Source: Dactylosporangium fulvum (GTDB lineage: Bacteria > Actinomycetota > Actinomycetes > Mycobacteriales > Micromonosporaceae). From it: a stretch of 64,000 bases of DNA. Shown piece after piece: positions 33,064 to 41,339 of this stretch. The position numbers and the translations under genes were made by a program. The stretch is taken from NCBI RefSeq assembly GCF_025137375.1, contig NZ_CP073720.1, positions 954,501-1,018,500 of the forward strand, given 5' to 3'. How positions within the stretch are numbered: the first letter of the stretch is position 1; each line of letters opens with the position of its first letter. The notes under the pieces are model-generated. The model was not told where the DNA came from. It did not search any database and worked only from the letters and a program-made list of their open reading frames with translations.

Positions 33064-33135
33064 GATCTTGCAGTTGTGGTGCCTCGCAAACCGGGCTTTC
33101 CGGGAGCTTCCTGGCACCACAACTGCAAGACCAAC
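33064..33135. repeat. Palindromic intergenic repeat, copy B
   Basis: Left arm GATCTTGCAGTTGTGGTGCC (33064-33083) and right arm GGCACCACAACTGCAAGAC (33113-33131) pair over 18 bp. These arms match copy A at 16077 nearly base for base, and the central 29 bases are also related (GCAAACCGG... and GCAAGCCGG...). It lies between the convergent TetR and chitinase genes. Confidence 0.88.
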
Positions 33136-33145
33136 ATGGTTGGGA

Positions 33146-34387
33146 TCAGCGGAGCGTCGCGTAGATCGTCTTGGTGAGCGTGCCGTTGGCGTCGTCAGCG
33201 TCGAGCGACCACATCATCGCGCCGCCGTAGCCGGAGAGCCGGATGAACAGCGACTTCTGCGCGACGGTGATCGGGTCGTCGAAGGTCCAGAAGGTCGTAC
33301 CGTTGAACAGCCACGCGTGGCCGGCGAGCAGGTCGTGGTGGACCTGGTAGCCCTGCTTCGGCAGTGTCGCGAGGACCTTGTAGTCCTCGTTGCCGGCCGC
33401 CCAGGTGCCGGGCGCCGGGCCGGTGGCGGGCTGGAAGAGGCCGCGGTTGGCGTTGGTGACGCCGGTCCAGCCCTGTCCGTAGTAGGGAATGCCCAGCACC
33501 AGGGCCTTCTTCGGCGCGCCCCGGTCGGTCCAGGCCTTGAGCGTGCTCGCCCCGCTGAAGTCCGGGGTGGTGGGGTTGTTCCGCGGCACGAACAGCGCGG
33601 ACTGCTGGTTGGTGAGCGGCTCCCACGTGCCGTGGAAGTCGTAGCCCTGCACCGTCGCGAAGTCGAGGTACTTGAAGATCTTGTTGACCTCGAACCCGGC
33701 GTCGATCTTCGCCGGTGCGGCGGGGACAAACGCGGTCAGGATCGCCTTCTTGCCGAGTTGCTTGCGGAACTCGGCGACCATCAGCGTGAAGTTCTGCTTG
33801 TCCTCGGGCCGGATCACGTTGCCCGGGTTGGCCTCCGAGCCCGGCCACTCCCAGTCGAAGTCGAAGCCGTCGAACACGCCGGTCGACCAGAACGTGTCGA
33901 TGCACGACTGCACCAGGGCCTTGCGGGACGCGTCGGTCAGCACGGCGTTGGAGAAGTTGGCGGAAAGGGTCCAGCCACCGAGTGACAGCAGGACCTTGAG
34001 GTTGGGGTGCTTGGCCTTGAGCTTGCGGAGCTGGTTGAAGTTGCCGGCCAGCGGCTGGCCGGGCTCGTCGGCGACGCCGTCGACGCTCTCCTCGGCGGAC
34101 ACCGGGCGCTGCCAGTCGGCCCACGGATCGGAGGAGGCGCACTTACCGGAGGCGTCGACGTCGCCGAACGCGTAGTTGATGTGGGTCAGGCGGGAGGCCT
34201 GGCCGCTGGTCTCGAGATTCTTGACGTAGTACTGGCGGCCGTAGATGCCCCACTGGATGAAGTACCCGACCCGCTTGTACTGGTCCTGGTGGGGCGAGCT
34301 GTGCGCCGACGCCGTGCCAGGCGTGACGGCCAGCGTCGCAAGCGTCAGTGAAACCGCTACCCCGGCCAGGATTGAGCGTCTGCCCAT
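33146..34387 (-). CDS. Secreted GH18 chitinase
   Basis: 413 residues. Signal peptide of about 28 residues (RRSILAGVAVSLTLATLAVTPGTASA, Sec type). Catalytic GH18 motif FDGFDFDWEWP (about 155-165) with the proton-donor Glu; substrate-site SLGGW (about 119), QGYDFHGTWEP and the final MMWSLDADDANG (about 394-405) are also typical of subfamily A. It cleaves chitin outside the cell. No separate chitin-binding or fibronectin domain is present, so this is a single-domain enzyme. Good GGAGGG 4 nt before ATG. Convergent with the TetR gene. Confidence 0.95.
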   Translation of the reverse strand: MGRRSILAGVAVSLTLATLAVTPGTASAHSSPHQDQYKRVGYFIQWGIYGRQYYVKNLETSGQASRLTHINYAFGDVDASGKCASSDPWADWQRPVSAEESVDGVADEPGQPLAGNFNQLRKLKAKHPNLKVLLSLGGWTLSANFSNAVLTDASRKALVQSCIDTFWSTGVFDGFDFDWEWPGSEANPGNVIRPEDKQNFTLMVAEFRKQLGKKAILTAFVPAAPAKIDAGFEVNKIFKYLDFATVQGYDFHGTWEPLTNQQSALFVPRNNPTTPDFSGASTLKAWTDRGAPKKALVLGIPYYGQGWTGVTNANRGLFQPATGPAPGTWAAGNEDYKVLATLPKQGYQVHHDLLAGHAWLFNGTTFWTFDDPITVAQKSLFIRLSGYGGAMMWSLDADDANGTLTKTIYATLR

Positions 34388-34497
34388 GCACCCTCCATGA
34401 CTGTTAGGAAAGTTAGCTGTTTACGGCAAGGTAGGGGCATGGCTCGATGTCGTCAAGGCTTTGTCAGCGACGACGGTTGATCGAGGACAATTCGCCC

Positions 34498-35115
34498 GTG
34501 GATCTGAAGCTGTTCGGGGAAGTCTTCGTCACCCTGCTCGTGATCCTGGATCCGCCGGGTGCCGTGCCGATCTTCCTCGCGCTGACCGGCTCGATGTCCC
34601 GCCAGCACCGGAACCGGGCGGCCCTGCAGGCGGTCGCCCTGGCGTTCGGGGTGATCGTGGTCTTCGCGCTCGTCGGGCGGCAGATCCTCGCATACCTGCA
34701 CATCGACCTGCCCGCGCTGCAGGGCGCCGGCGGCCTGTTGCTGCTGCTGGTCGCACTCGAACTGCTGACCGGCAAGACCGACGACCCGCGCGACCAGGTC
34801 ACCACCAATGTGGCGCTCGTGCCGCTGGGCACCCCGCTGCTGGCCGGGCCGGGTGCGATCGTGGCGACGATGCTCTTCGTGCGGCGTACGGACGACTTCT
34901 CCGGGTATCTGGCGGTGGCGGTCGGCATCGTCGCCGTGATGATCATCGTGTACCTCGTGCTGCGGTTCTCGGGCATCCTGGTGCGGATCCTGCGCCCGAG
35001 CGGCATCGAGGTGCTGACCCGCATCGCCGGCCTGCTGGTGGCCGCCATCGCCGTGCAGCTGCTGGCCGACGCGATCGGCGCCTTCGTCACCGAGTACCTG
35101 AACTCGCCCCACTGA
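34498..35115 (+). CDS. MarC family membrane protein
   Basis: 205 residues, GTG start. Six hydrophobic helices. MarC/UPF0056 motifs: LLVILDPPGAVPIFLALTGSM (about 12-32), LQGAGGLLLLLVALELLTGK (about 75-95), VALVPLGTPLLAGPGAIVATMLFV (about 106-129) and RIAGLLVAAIAVQLLADAI near the C-terminus. Long presumed multi-drug resistance proteins, MarC-type proteins are now thought to be small-molecule channels or transporters of unknown substrate. The next gene, encoding a RecB-like nuclease, starts 36 bases after the stop. Confidence 0.92.
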   Translation: MDLKLFGEVFVTLLVILDPPGAVPIFLALTGSMSRQHRNRAALQAVALAFGVIVVFALVGRQILAYLHIDLPALQGAGGLLLLLVALELLTGKTDDPRDQVTTNVALVPLGTPLLAGPGAIVATMLFVRRTDDFSGYLAVAVGIVAVMIIVYLVLRFSGILVRILRPSGIEVLTRIAGLLVAAIAVQLLADAIGAFVTEYLNSPH

Positions 35116-35151
35116 TTGGGTTTTGTCGTACCTCGGTGGCAGGATTCGGAC

Positions 35152-35997
35152 GTGGACAACGAACAGCTCGGCCTCTTCGCCCCGCCCCGGCGGCTGTTCA
35201 CCTGCACGCCCAGCAAGCTCGGCAGCTACGAGGACTGCCCGCGCCGTTACCGGTTCTCCTATGTCGACCGCCCGGCTCCGCCCAAGGGGCCGCCCTGGGC
35301 GCACAACTCGCTCGGTGCCTCCGTGCATACAGCCCTCCGGAGTTGGTATGGGTTGCCGGCCGACCGCCGCGCCACCGCCGCCCTGCCGACACTGCTGAAG
35401 GCGACGTGGGTCCGGGAGGGGTATCGCGACGAGGAGCAGGAGCGCGAGGTGTTCCGCCGCGCGCTGGGCTGGCTGGAGTCCTATGTGGACGGACTCGACC
35501 CGGACGAGGAGCCGCTGGGTGTCGAGCGCACGGTGGCCGCCCGCACCGAGACGCTCGCCCTGTCCGGCCGGGTCGATCGCATCGACCAGCGCGGTGACGA
35601 GCTGGTGATCGTCGACTACAAAACCGGCCGCACCGGCCCGGGCCCCGACGACGCCCGCGGCTCCCGTGCCCTGGCCCTCTACGCGATCGCCGCCGAGCGC
35701 GTGTTCCGCAAGCGCTGCCGTCGCGTCGAGCTGCACCACCTCCCGACCGGCACGGTCGCCGCCCACGAGCACACCGACCAGTCCCTCGAGCGCCACCTCC
35801 GCCGAGCCGAGGAGACGGCCGCCGACATCGTGGCCGCCGAGTCCGCGATCGCCGCCGGCACCCCACCCGACGAGGCGTTCCCGGTCGCCGCCGGACCGTG
35901 GTGCTCGTGGTGCGACTACCGCAAGTCCTGCCCCGTCGGCCAGCAGGCCGAGGCGAAGGACCCCTGGACGGCAGTGGACCGCCAGCCCCGGGGTTGA
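35152..35997 (+). CDS. PD-(D/E)XK nuclease with Fe-S-type cysteines (RecB family)
   Basis: 281 residues. Nuclease core: Glu in VERTVAART, Asp in LSGRVDRIDQRGDELVIVDYKTGR (about 140-165), where D...DYK is the PD-(D/E)XK motif. One Cys early (YEDCPRRYRF) and three late (WCSWCDYRKSCP) form the four-Cys pattern C-xn-CxxC-x5-C that ligates a 4Fe-4S cluster in AddB and Cas4 nucleases. So this is a stand-alone AddB/Cas4-like exonuclease, conserved in actinomycetes. No CRISPR array or cas gene is near. Starts at GTG 35152; likely co-transcribed with marC. Confidence 0.92.
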   Translation: MDNEQLGLFAPPRRLFTCTPSKLGSYEDCPRRYRFSYVDRPAPPKGPPWAHNSLGASVHTALRSWYGLPADRRATAALPTLLKATWVREGYRDEEQEREVFRRALGWLESYVDGLDPDEEPLGVERTVAARTETLALSGRVDRIDQRGDELVIVDYKTGRTGPGPDDARGSRALALYAIAAERVFRKRCRRVELHHLPTGTVAAHEHTDQSLERHLRRAEETAADIVAAESAIAAGTPPDEAFPVAAGPWCSWCDYRKSCPVGQQAEAKDPWTAVDRQPRG

Positions 35998-36043
35998 CCC
36001 TCGGTGGGTTTTCCGCGGTCCTGGGCGCGGGGAACGACCGAGG

Positions 36044-36631
36044 TCAAGCTGTGGGCGGGGGCGGGAAGGCGGCCGCGAAGCAGGTCTCTACCAAGGTGGT
36101 GAGGTCCTCGGTGGCGTCCGACTCCACCCACCGGGTCAGAGCTGTGTCAAAAGCCGCGAACGAGACTGCCACGATGATGGCCGGCCGCACGTCGGACGAC
36201 GGGTCGACGTGCATTCGTCTCGCCAGCTCCGCCGTCAGTGTCGCCTTCCAGCCGGCCTGGCGCTCCAGGTATCTCGCCAGTAGTGACGGGGTGCAGATGG
36301 TCACCTCGGCCAGGCGGCGGGACTTCTCGGGGTGGTCCCAGAACGTGTCCGTGAACACCCGCAGGGCATTCTGCACCGCCAGCTCCGGCGGCTCCGACTC
36401 CGGACGGGCGGCGAGTGCGTCGCTCAGCTTGCGGCCCAGATCGCTCAGGAACTCGATGATGACGTCTTCCTTCGACTGAAAGTATCGGAAGAACGTCCGC
36501 CGCGAGACGCCCGCCGCCGCGGCCATCTGGTCGATCGTCGTCTCCTCGAAACCCTGGAAGGCGAGGAGCTTGAGGGCGGCCTCGGTCAACTCGTCGCGGA
36601 CGAGCTGGCGTTTGCGTTCGACGAGGCTCAC
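36044..36631 (-). CDS. TetR family transcriptional regulator
   Basis: 195 residues. HTH: RQLVRDELTEAALKLLAFQGFEETTIDQMAAAAGVSRRTFFRYFQSKEDVI (about 8-58), where GVSRRTFFRYFQSKED is the recognition-helix region. The C-terminal domain contains MftR_C-like helices (LARYLERQAGWKATLTAELARRMHVDP). It is transcribed away from the SDR gene at 36716; the 84-base gap holds an inverted repeat over a -35 element, so it most likely represses that gene. GTG start at 36631 lacks a clear ribosome site. Confidence 0.9.
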   Translation of the reverse strand: MSLVERKRQLVRDELTEAALKLLAFQGFEETTIDQMAAAAGVSRRTFFRYFQSKEDVIIEFLSDLGRKLSDALAARPESEPPELAVQNALRVFTDTFWDHPEKSRRLAEVTICTPSLLARYLERQAGWKATLTAELARRMHVDPSSDVRPAIIVAVSFAAFDTALTRWVESDATEDLTTLVETCFAAAFPPPPTA

Positions 36632-36680
36632 CTGCGCATTCTATGCAGCCCATCGCCAGGATGGCACATCAAGGCATGGT

Positions 36681-36715
36681 TGACACTGAGTGCCAAGCGC
36701 GGCATGCTGGGTCGT
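36681..36715 (+). promoter_or_regulatory. Promoter and candidate TetR operator of the SDR gene
   Basis: TTGACA (36680-36685), 17 bases, CATGCT (36703-36708), and ATG at 36716: a near-ideal -35/-10 pair whose transcript would be leaderless or nearly so. TGACACTGAGTGCCA (36681-36695) is an odd-centred inverted repeat with one mismatch per arm that covers the -35 and is well placed for repression by the divergent TetR protein. Confidence 0.65.
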
Positions 36716-37615
36716 ATGAGGTGGACTACCGAACAGATCGCCGATCAGAGCGGCAAGACGTTCCTGGTGACCGGGGCCAACAGCGGCCTCGGTCTCGTGA
36801 CCGCGCGCGAGCTCGCTGCGAAGGGCGGCCACGTCATCATGGCCGTCCGAAATCTCGGCAAGGGCGAACGCGCCGCGGCCGGCATCCGGGGGAGCGTGGA
36901 GGTCAGGCACGTCGACCTCGCTGATCTCGACACCGTCCGGGCGCTCGCCGCGGACCTCCACGCCGGCCCCACCGGCATCGACGTCCTTGTCAACAACGCC
37001 GGGATCATGATGCCGCCGCGGCAGCTCAGCGCACAGGGGCACGAGCTGCAGTTCGCCGCGAACCATCTCGGGCACTTCGCGCTCACGCTGCTGCTGCTCG
37101 ACCTGATCCGGGAGCGGGTCGTCACCGTCAGCTCCACGATGCACAAGCGCGGGAGGATCCACTACGACGACCTCGACGGCGGGAAGAGGTACTCGCCCAT
37201 GGCCTTCTACGCGCAGTCCAAGTTCGCCAACGTGCTCTTCGGGCTGGAGCTGCACCGGCGGCTGCGACAGGCCGGCGACGCACGGCGCAGCCTGATCGCG
37301 CACCCCGGCTACTCCGACACCAACCTCCAGACCGCCGGGCCGACCGGTGTGGCGAAGGCGTTCATGCGCATCGGCAACAAGGTGTTCGCCCAGTCGGCGG
37401 AGCAGGGCGCGCTCAACCAGCTCTACGCGGCGGTCGACCCGCGCGCCGAGAGCGGGCAGTTCATCGGGCCCGACGGCTTCGGGGAGAACCGTGGCTGGCC
37501 GACCGTGGTCCAGCCGATCAAGCCGGCCGAGGACGAGGCGGACGCGAAGCGGCTGTGGGAGTTGTCGGAGCGTCTGACCGGCGTGCGACTTTCAAGCGCT
37601 GACCTGCGTCGATAG
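36716..37615 (+). CDS. SDR family oxidoreductase, retinol-dehydrogenase-like
   Basis: 299 residues. TGANSGLG (about 19-26), NNAGIM (about 92-97), Ser in TVSST and YAQSK with the catalytic Tyr/Lys (about 163-167). RNLGKGERAA after beta-2 indicates NADP(H). The long insert before Tyr and IAHPGYSDTNLQ place it with retinol-dehydrogenase/protochlorophyllide-reductase-like members. Its ATG is 84 bases from the divergent TetR gene and lies directly behind the promoter described there. Substrate unknown; likely a detoxifying carbonyl reductase induced by a ligand of the TetR protein (inference). Confidence 0.9.
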   Translation: MRWTTEQIADQSGKTFLVTGANSGLGLVTARELAAKGGHVIMAVRNLGKGERAAAGIRGSVEVRHVDLADLDTVRALAADLHAGPTGIDVLVNNAGIMMPPRQLSAQGHELQFAANHLGHFALTLLLLDLIRERVVTVSSTMHKRGRIHYDDLDGGKRYSPMAFYAQSKFANVLFGLELHRRLRQAGDARRSLIAHPGYSDTNLQTAGPTGVAKAFMRIGNKVFAQSAEQGALNQLYAAVDPRAESGQFIGPDGFGENRGWPTVVQPIKPAEDEADAKRLWELSERLTGVRLSSADLRR

Positions 37616-37650
37616 AGCTTGGGACCGGGTCGGCCGGCGCGGCCGCATGA

Positions 37651-39897
37651 TCAACGCGGGGGAGGGGTGGGGCGCAGGCGATAGATCGCCACCGTGCCTT
37701 GCTGCCAGGCCAGGTCGGCCAGGTCGGCCAGGTGCGGGGACTCGGTGCCCTGCGCGCGGTCGACCACGATCCAGCGCACTCGCTGGGACCAGAGCCAGGC
37801 CAGCCGCTCCGGGGTCGAGTTGTAGATGGCGGCGTCGTTCGCGGCGAGCCGGTCCGGGTCCCAGTACACGAGTGAGGGGCCCAGCCGGTGCCGGGCCGAC
37901 TGCATCTCCGCCGACTCCGGCGAGTAGCCCCAGCTGCCCAGCAGCACCCGCCGCTCGCTGTAGGCCGAGATCCAGTACGCCAGGCTCTGCCGTGCCTGCT
38001 CGCCGCTGCCGACGCGGTGCACGTTGGTCGCGACGTACTCGGCCGGCGTGCTGTGGTCGCGCAGCCAGCGGGCGCCGGCGGCCTGCTCCGGCGTGACCCG
38101 CACGTGGTAGCGGACGCCGAGGTTGGCGCTGGTCGCCGCGTCGTGCGGGAGCCGCGCACCGCCGGCGAACAGCACCACCGCCAGCGCCGCGAACGCACCC
38201 GTGCCGCGCAGCGCCGCGTGCCGCCGGCCGGCGAGTGCCAGGCCGGCGCCGACCGCGAGTGCCGTGAGCAGGACGACGCCCCCGAAGACGTACGTGGGCA
38301 GCGGGACACCCCAGCGTGCGGGCACCTGAGGTACCGGGACCACCAAGGCGAAGACCGCCAACGCCACCGCTGCGGGCAGGGCGACGGCGACCGCCACCCG
38401 CGTCCCGGCCCGGTCGGGGATCCGGTCGGCGAGCAGCACCAGGCCCCATGCCGACAGGATCGCGCCGAAGGGCCAGCCCGCGATGATGAAGAAGTGCTGG
38501 CCCCACGACACGTGCCAGACGGTCAGCGACCCCACGACCCCGGCGGCGAGCGCGCCGGCCAGGAACAGCTCCACGTCGCCCCAGCGCCGGAGCGGGAACA
38601 CGATCCCGGCCAGCCGGGCGCCCATCGCGATCGCGTACGCGCCGAGCCCCCAGACGATGAGCGGGAGGTCGGCGGGCGTCGTGCCGGTGTACTGGTCGCC
38701 GACGAAGTCCAGCATGATCGTGAACGGCCCCCAGGACAGCCCCTGGCCTCCGAAGCCGTAGAGGACCGACACCGCGAACACCTCGACCACCGCGAACGCC
38801 CCACCGAGCAGCCATGGCGTCCACGACGGGCGCCGCCGCAGGAGGTGTACGGCGCAGACGAGCGCCACGCCCACCCCCGCCAGTGGCAGGACCGTGGACT
38901 TCGCGCCCGTGGTACCGGCGGCGAACAGCACCGCGAGCAGCCACGTCCGCCGGTCCGCCTCCCGGCGCAGCACGGCCACCGCCGCCGCGATGAACGGCAT
39001 CGTGAGCGCCGCGGCGTAGAGGATCGACCGGCTCGACCAGCTGTAGTACGCGGTGATCGTGCCGAAGAAGGCGGGCGCCTGAGCCGGCGGCACCGCCTCA
39101 CCGACGACAAACATCAGCGCGGCGGCCACCGGCCCGGCCCAGGCGCGGCGGGTCACCCGCCAGCCGGTCACCGCGAGCAGGCCCACCGTGAGCACCGCGA
39201 GCACCGGCAGGTCGAGCCGGAACCACAGCACCGGCAGGTCGATGCCGGTCGAGAGGCTGCCCGCGGCGAGGTGGCCGTAGGCGAACCAGTGGTACCGCAG
39301 CGGCCGGTCGCCCTGCTCGGGCACGGCGAGCGGGAAGTGGTGCTTGAGATCGGCGGCGACGGCGAGCAGGTTGAGCTGATCGATCATGTACTGCCGGGGC
39401 CCGTCGACGGGCACCGGAACGTTGACCGCCAGGAACGCGACGGTGAGGTACCCGAGGAAGAACAGCGCGATCCCGGCCACGGTCCACGACCAGACCGCCG
39501 ACGGCCGCTCGGGGTACCGCGGCATCCGCCAGTGCCGGCGCAGCCGCGGGACGGCCAGGAACACGGCGATCACGAGCAGCGGCCCGATCCACACCAGGCC
39601 GCGGAACGCGACCAGTGCGACCGTCTCGGCCAGCAGACCCACGACGGTGCCGAAGGCGACGTCCTCGAGCAGGCTGTGCGGCCTCGACCGCAGCGACCGG
39701 TAGAGCAGCATGCCCGGCAGGACCACGCCGAGCCCGAGGTAGGCGGAGTAGCGGGCCACGTCCGGTGGACTCGTGCCCAGGGCCAGGAGGAGACCCGCGA
39801 CGGCGACGGCCACGGTCAGGGCGGGCGCCCAGGCCGACCGGCGCCGCGGCGGCAGCGGCGTTGCGACGCGATCGGGGACGATGGTGGCCGTCGCCAT
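37651..39897 (-). CDS. Large multi-spanning membrane protein, GT-C-like
   Basis: 748 residues with about 14 hydrophobic helices to residue 580 and an extracytoplasmic C-terminal domain (about 600-748). Features: DGPRQYMIDQLNLLAVAADLKHHFPLAV after the fifth helix, YHWFAYGHLAAGSL, and VTPEQAAGARWLRDHSTPAEYVATNVH at the start of the soluble domain. The arrangement of an Asp-containing loop 1 and C-terminal soluble domain recalls GT-C glycosyltransferases (polyprenyl-phosphate sugar users), but the exact loop motif (DE/DD) is not certain. ATG with GGAGG 6 nt upstream. No glycan genes adjoin it except galU 6 kb away. Confidence 0.75.
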   Translation of the reverse strand: MATATIVPDRVATPLPPRRRSAWAPALTVAVAVAGLLLALGTSPPDVARYSAYLGLGVVLPGMLLYRSLRSRPHSLLEDVAFGTVVGLLAETVALVAFRGLVWIGPLLVIAVFLAVPRLRRHWRMPRYPERPSAVWSWTVAGIALFFLGYLTVAFLAVNVPVPVDGPRQYMIDQLNLLAVAADLKHHFPLAVPEQGDRPLRYHWFAYGHLAAGSLSTGIDLPVLWFRLDLPVLAVLTVGLLAVTGWRVTRRAWAGPVAAALMFVVGEAVPPAQAPAFFGTITAYYSWSSRSILYAAALTMPFIAAAVAVLRREADRRTWLLAVLFAAGTTGAKSTVLPLAGVGVALVCAVHLLRRRPSWTPWLLGGAFAVVEVFAVSVLYGFGGQGLSWGPFTIMLDFVGDQYTGTTPADLPLIVWGLGAYAIAMGARLAGIVFPLRRWGDVELFLAGALAAGVVGSLTVWHVSWGQHFFIIAGWPFGAILSAWGLVLLADRIPDRAGTRVAVAVALPAAVALAVFALVVPVPQVPARWGVPLPTYVFGGVVLLTALAVGAGLALAGRRHAALRGTGAFAALAVVLFAGGARLPHDAATSANLGVRYHVRVTPEQAAGARWLRDHSTPAEYVATNVHRVGSGEQARQSLAYWISAYSERRVLLGSWGYSPESAEMQSARHRLGPSLVYWDPDRLAANDAAIYNSTPERLAWLWSQRVRWIVVDRAQGTESPHLADLADLAWQQGTVAIYRLRPTPPPR

Positions 39898-39963
39898 GGG
39901 GAGCCTCCGCGTCGGTGTGGTGTCGGGCAGACACCAGGTTGAACGCGGGCGACGCCCGTTATG

Positions 39964-40794
39964 TCACGCGTTACCGGTTCGACCGGCTTCCGTCAGGCGG
40001 CGCATGGCTTCCTTGCGAGCCGGGGACTCGATCCACTCGATCGGAATGGTGCGCAGCAGGCTGCCGAGCACGCGCGCGTTGACCGAGGCGAGCCGGTCGG
40101 TGCCGGGGAGGCCAGGCAGCCCGTACAGCTTCCGGGCCCACGCCGGCAGCATGCCGATGGCCAGCGCGGACACGCTGAACGCGGCGCCGCGCACCGGAGT
40201 GAGCCCGAGCCCGAACGGCAGCGGCGGCAGGGTGAGGAACAGGCCGGTCGCCGCCGAGTCGACGGTCAGCGCGAGCTCGGGGCGCATCCGTTCGTAGTAC
40301 GCCTCCACCGCGGCGGCGGTGTCCGGCACCGTTGCGGGGTCCAGCCCGACCAGGGCGGCCGCCCTGGTCTGCTCGCGGTAGTAACCGTCGATCTCCTCCG
40401 GCTCGAGCCGCAGCCCGCCCCGCAGCGCCGAGTCCAGGAACGACTCGACCTCGGTCACGTGAACCCAGCGCAGCAGCTCCGGCTCGTCGACCCGGAACCG
40501 CTCACCGGTGCGCGGATCGGTGGCGGTCATCCGGCTGTGGACCGCCCGGACCCGCCGGCCGGCCCGCTCGGCCTGCTCGGTGGTGCCGTAGACCACGGTG
40601 GTGACATATTCGGCGGTGCGCTGGAACCTGCCCCAGGGGTCTTTGCGGTAGCGGCTGTTCTGCTCGACGCCGGCGACGGCCCTCGGGTGCAACGCCTGGA
40701 GATACAGGCTGCGCAGGCCGCCCACCGTGATGATCGGCTCGCTGTGCACCCGCCAGGTGACCGAGTCGGGACCGAAGAGCCCGAGGTCTGTCAC
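39964..40794 (-). CDS. Oxygenase MpaB family protein (DUF2236)
   Basis: 276 residues. GTG start overlaps the stop of the Fur-type regulator (GTGA). DUF2236 pattern: VTWRVHSEPIITVGGLRSLYLQALHPRAVAGVEQNSRYRKDPWGRFQRTAEYVTTVVYGT, with the conserved His-Pro pair, then VHVTEVESFLDSAL and a final mobile helix. Family members include latex-clearing protein-like and MpaB-type oxygenases that carry heme or metal. Co-translation with a Fur-family repressor suggests metal- or peroxide-dependent expression and an iron cofactor (inference). Confidence 0.88.
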   Translation of the reverse strand: MTDLGLFGPDSVTWRVHSEPIITVGGLRSLYLQALHPRAVAGVEQNSRYRKDPWGRFQRTAEYVTTVVYGTTEQAERAGRRVRAVHSRMTATDPRTGERFRVDEPELLRWVHVTEVESFLDSALRGGLRLEPEEIDGYYREQTRAAALVGLDPATVPDTAAAVEAYYERMRPELALTVDSAATGLFLTLPPLPFGLGLTPVRGAAFSVSALAIGMLPAWARKLYGLPGLPGTDRLASVNARVLGSLLRTIPIEWIESPARKEAMRRLTEAGRTGNA

Positions 40795-41255
40795 TGGTCG
40801 TCTTCGCGGTGCTGCTGCTGGCAGGCCGGGCAGAGGCCCCAGAATGTCACTTCCGCCTCGTCCAGCACAAAGCCATGGGCCTGCGAGGGGGTCAAGCACG
40901 GCGCCTCGCCGACCGCGCAGTCGACGTCGGCGATCTCGCCGCAGCCCCGGCACACGATGTGGTGGTGATTGTCGCCGACCCGCGACTCGTATCGTGCCGG
41001 GCTTCCCGCCGGCTCGATCCGCCGGGCCAAGCCGGCCCGCGAGAGGGCGCTGAGCACGTCATACACCGCTTGGGTCGACACCGAGTCCAGGCGTTGGCGC
41101 ACCTGGGCCGCGATCTGGTCGACGTCGAGGTGCCCCTGCGACGACTCGAGGATCTCCAGCACGGCAAGCCGGGGTCGCGTCACACGCAGACCCCGGGAGC
41201 GCAACAGATCCTCACCCGACACAGCTCCAATAAGACCACGCTGCCTGGAACCCAT
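40791..41255 (-). CDS. Fur family transcriptional repressor
   Basis: 154 residues. Winged helix LLRSRGLRVTRPRLAVLEILESSQGHLDVDQIAAQVRQRLDSVSTQAVYDVLSALSRAGLARRIEP (about 17-82), then the metal part SRVGDNHHHIVCRGCGEIADVDCA with HHH and CxxC, and the second CPAC zinc pair near the C-terminus. Compared with FurA/CatR-type peroxide sensors it has the expected HHH and four zinc cysteines. ATG at 41255 has no clear ribosome site; a GTG at 41222 is an alternative with the GGAG too close. Coupled to the MpaB gene. Confidence 0.9.
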   Translation of the reverse strand: MGSRQRGLIGAVSGEDLLRSRGLRVTRPRLAVLEILESSQGHLDVDQIAAQVRQRLDSVSTQAVYDVLSALSRAGLARRIEPAGSPARYESRVGDNHHHIVCRGCGEIADVDCAVGEAPCLTPSQAHGFVLDEAEVTFWGLCPACQQQHREDDQ

Positions 41256-41339
41256 CAAATGTTTCTGGACTCTTGAACCGCAGATCTTTAGCGTGCGTAC
41301 ACCCCCGTCGGGGGAGGATCGTCTGTCGAGGAGGCCCCG

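Noticed and set aside
35152..35997. A Cas4 nuclease signalling a CRISPR system
   Set aside because: The Fe-S/PD-(D/E)XK pattern fits stand-alone RecB-like nucleases, and no repeats or cas genes are present anywhere in the window.
37888..39942. A 684-codon plus-strand frame over the large membrane protein
   Set aside because: Antisense shadow rich in Arg/Gln/His/Asp; the minus-strand frame shows regular membrane helices and a good ribosome site.
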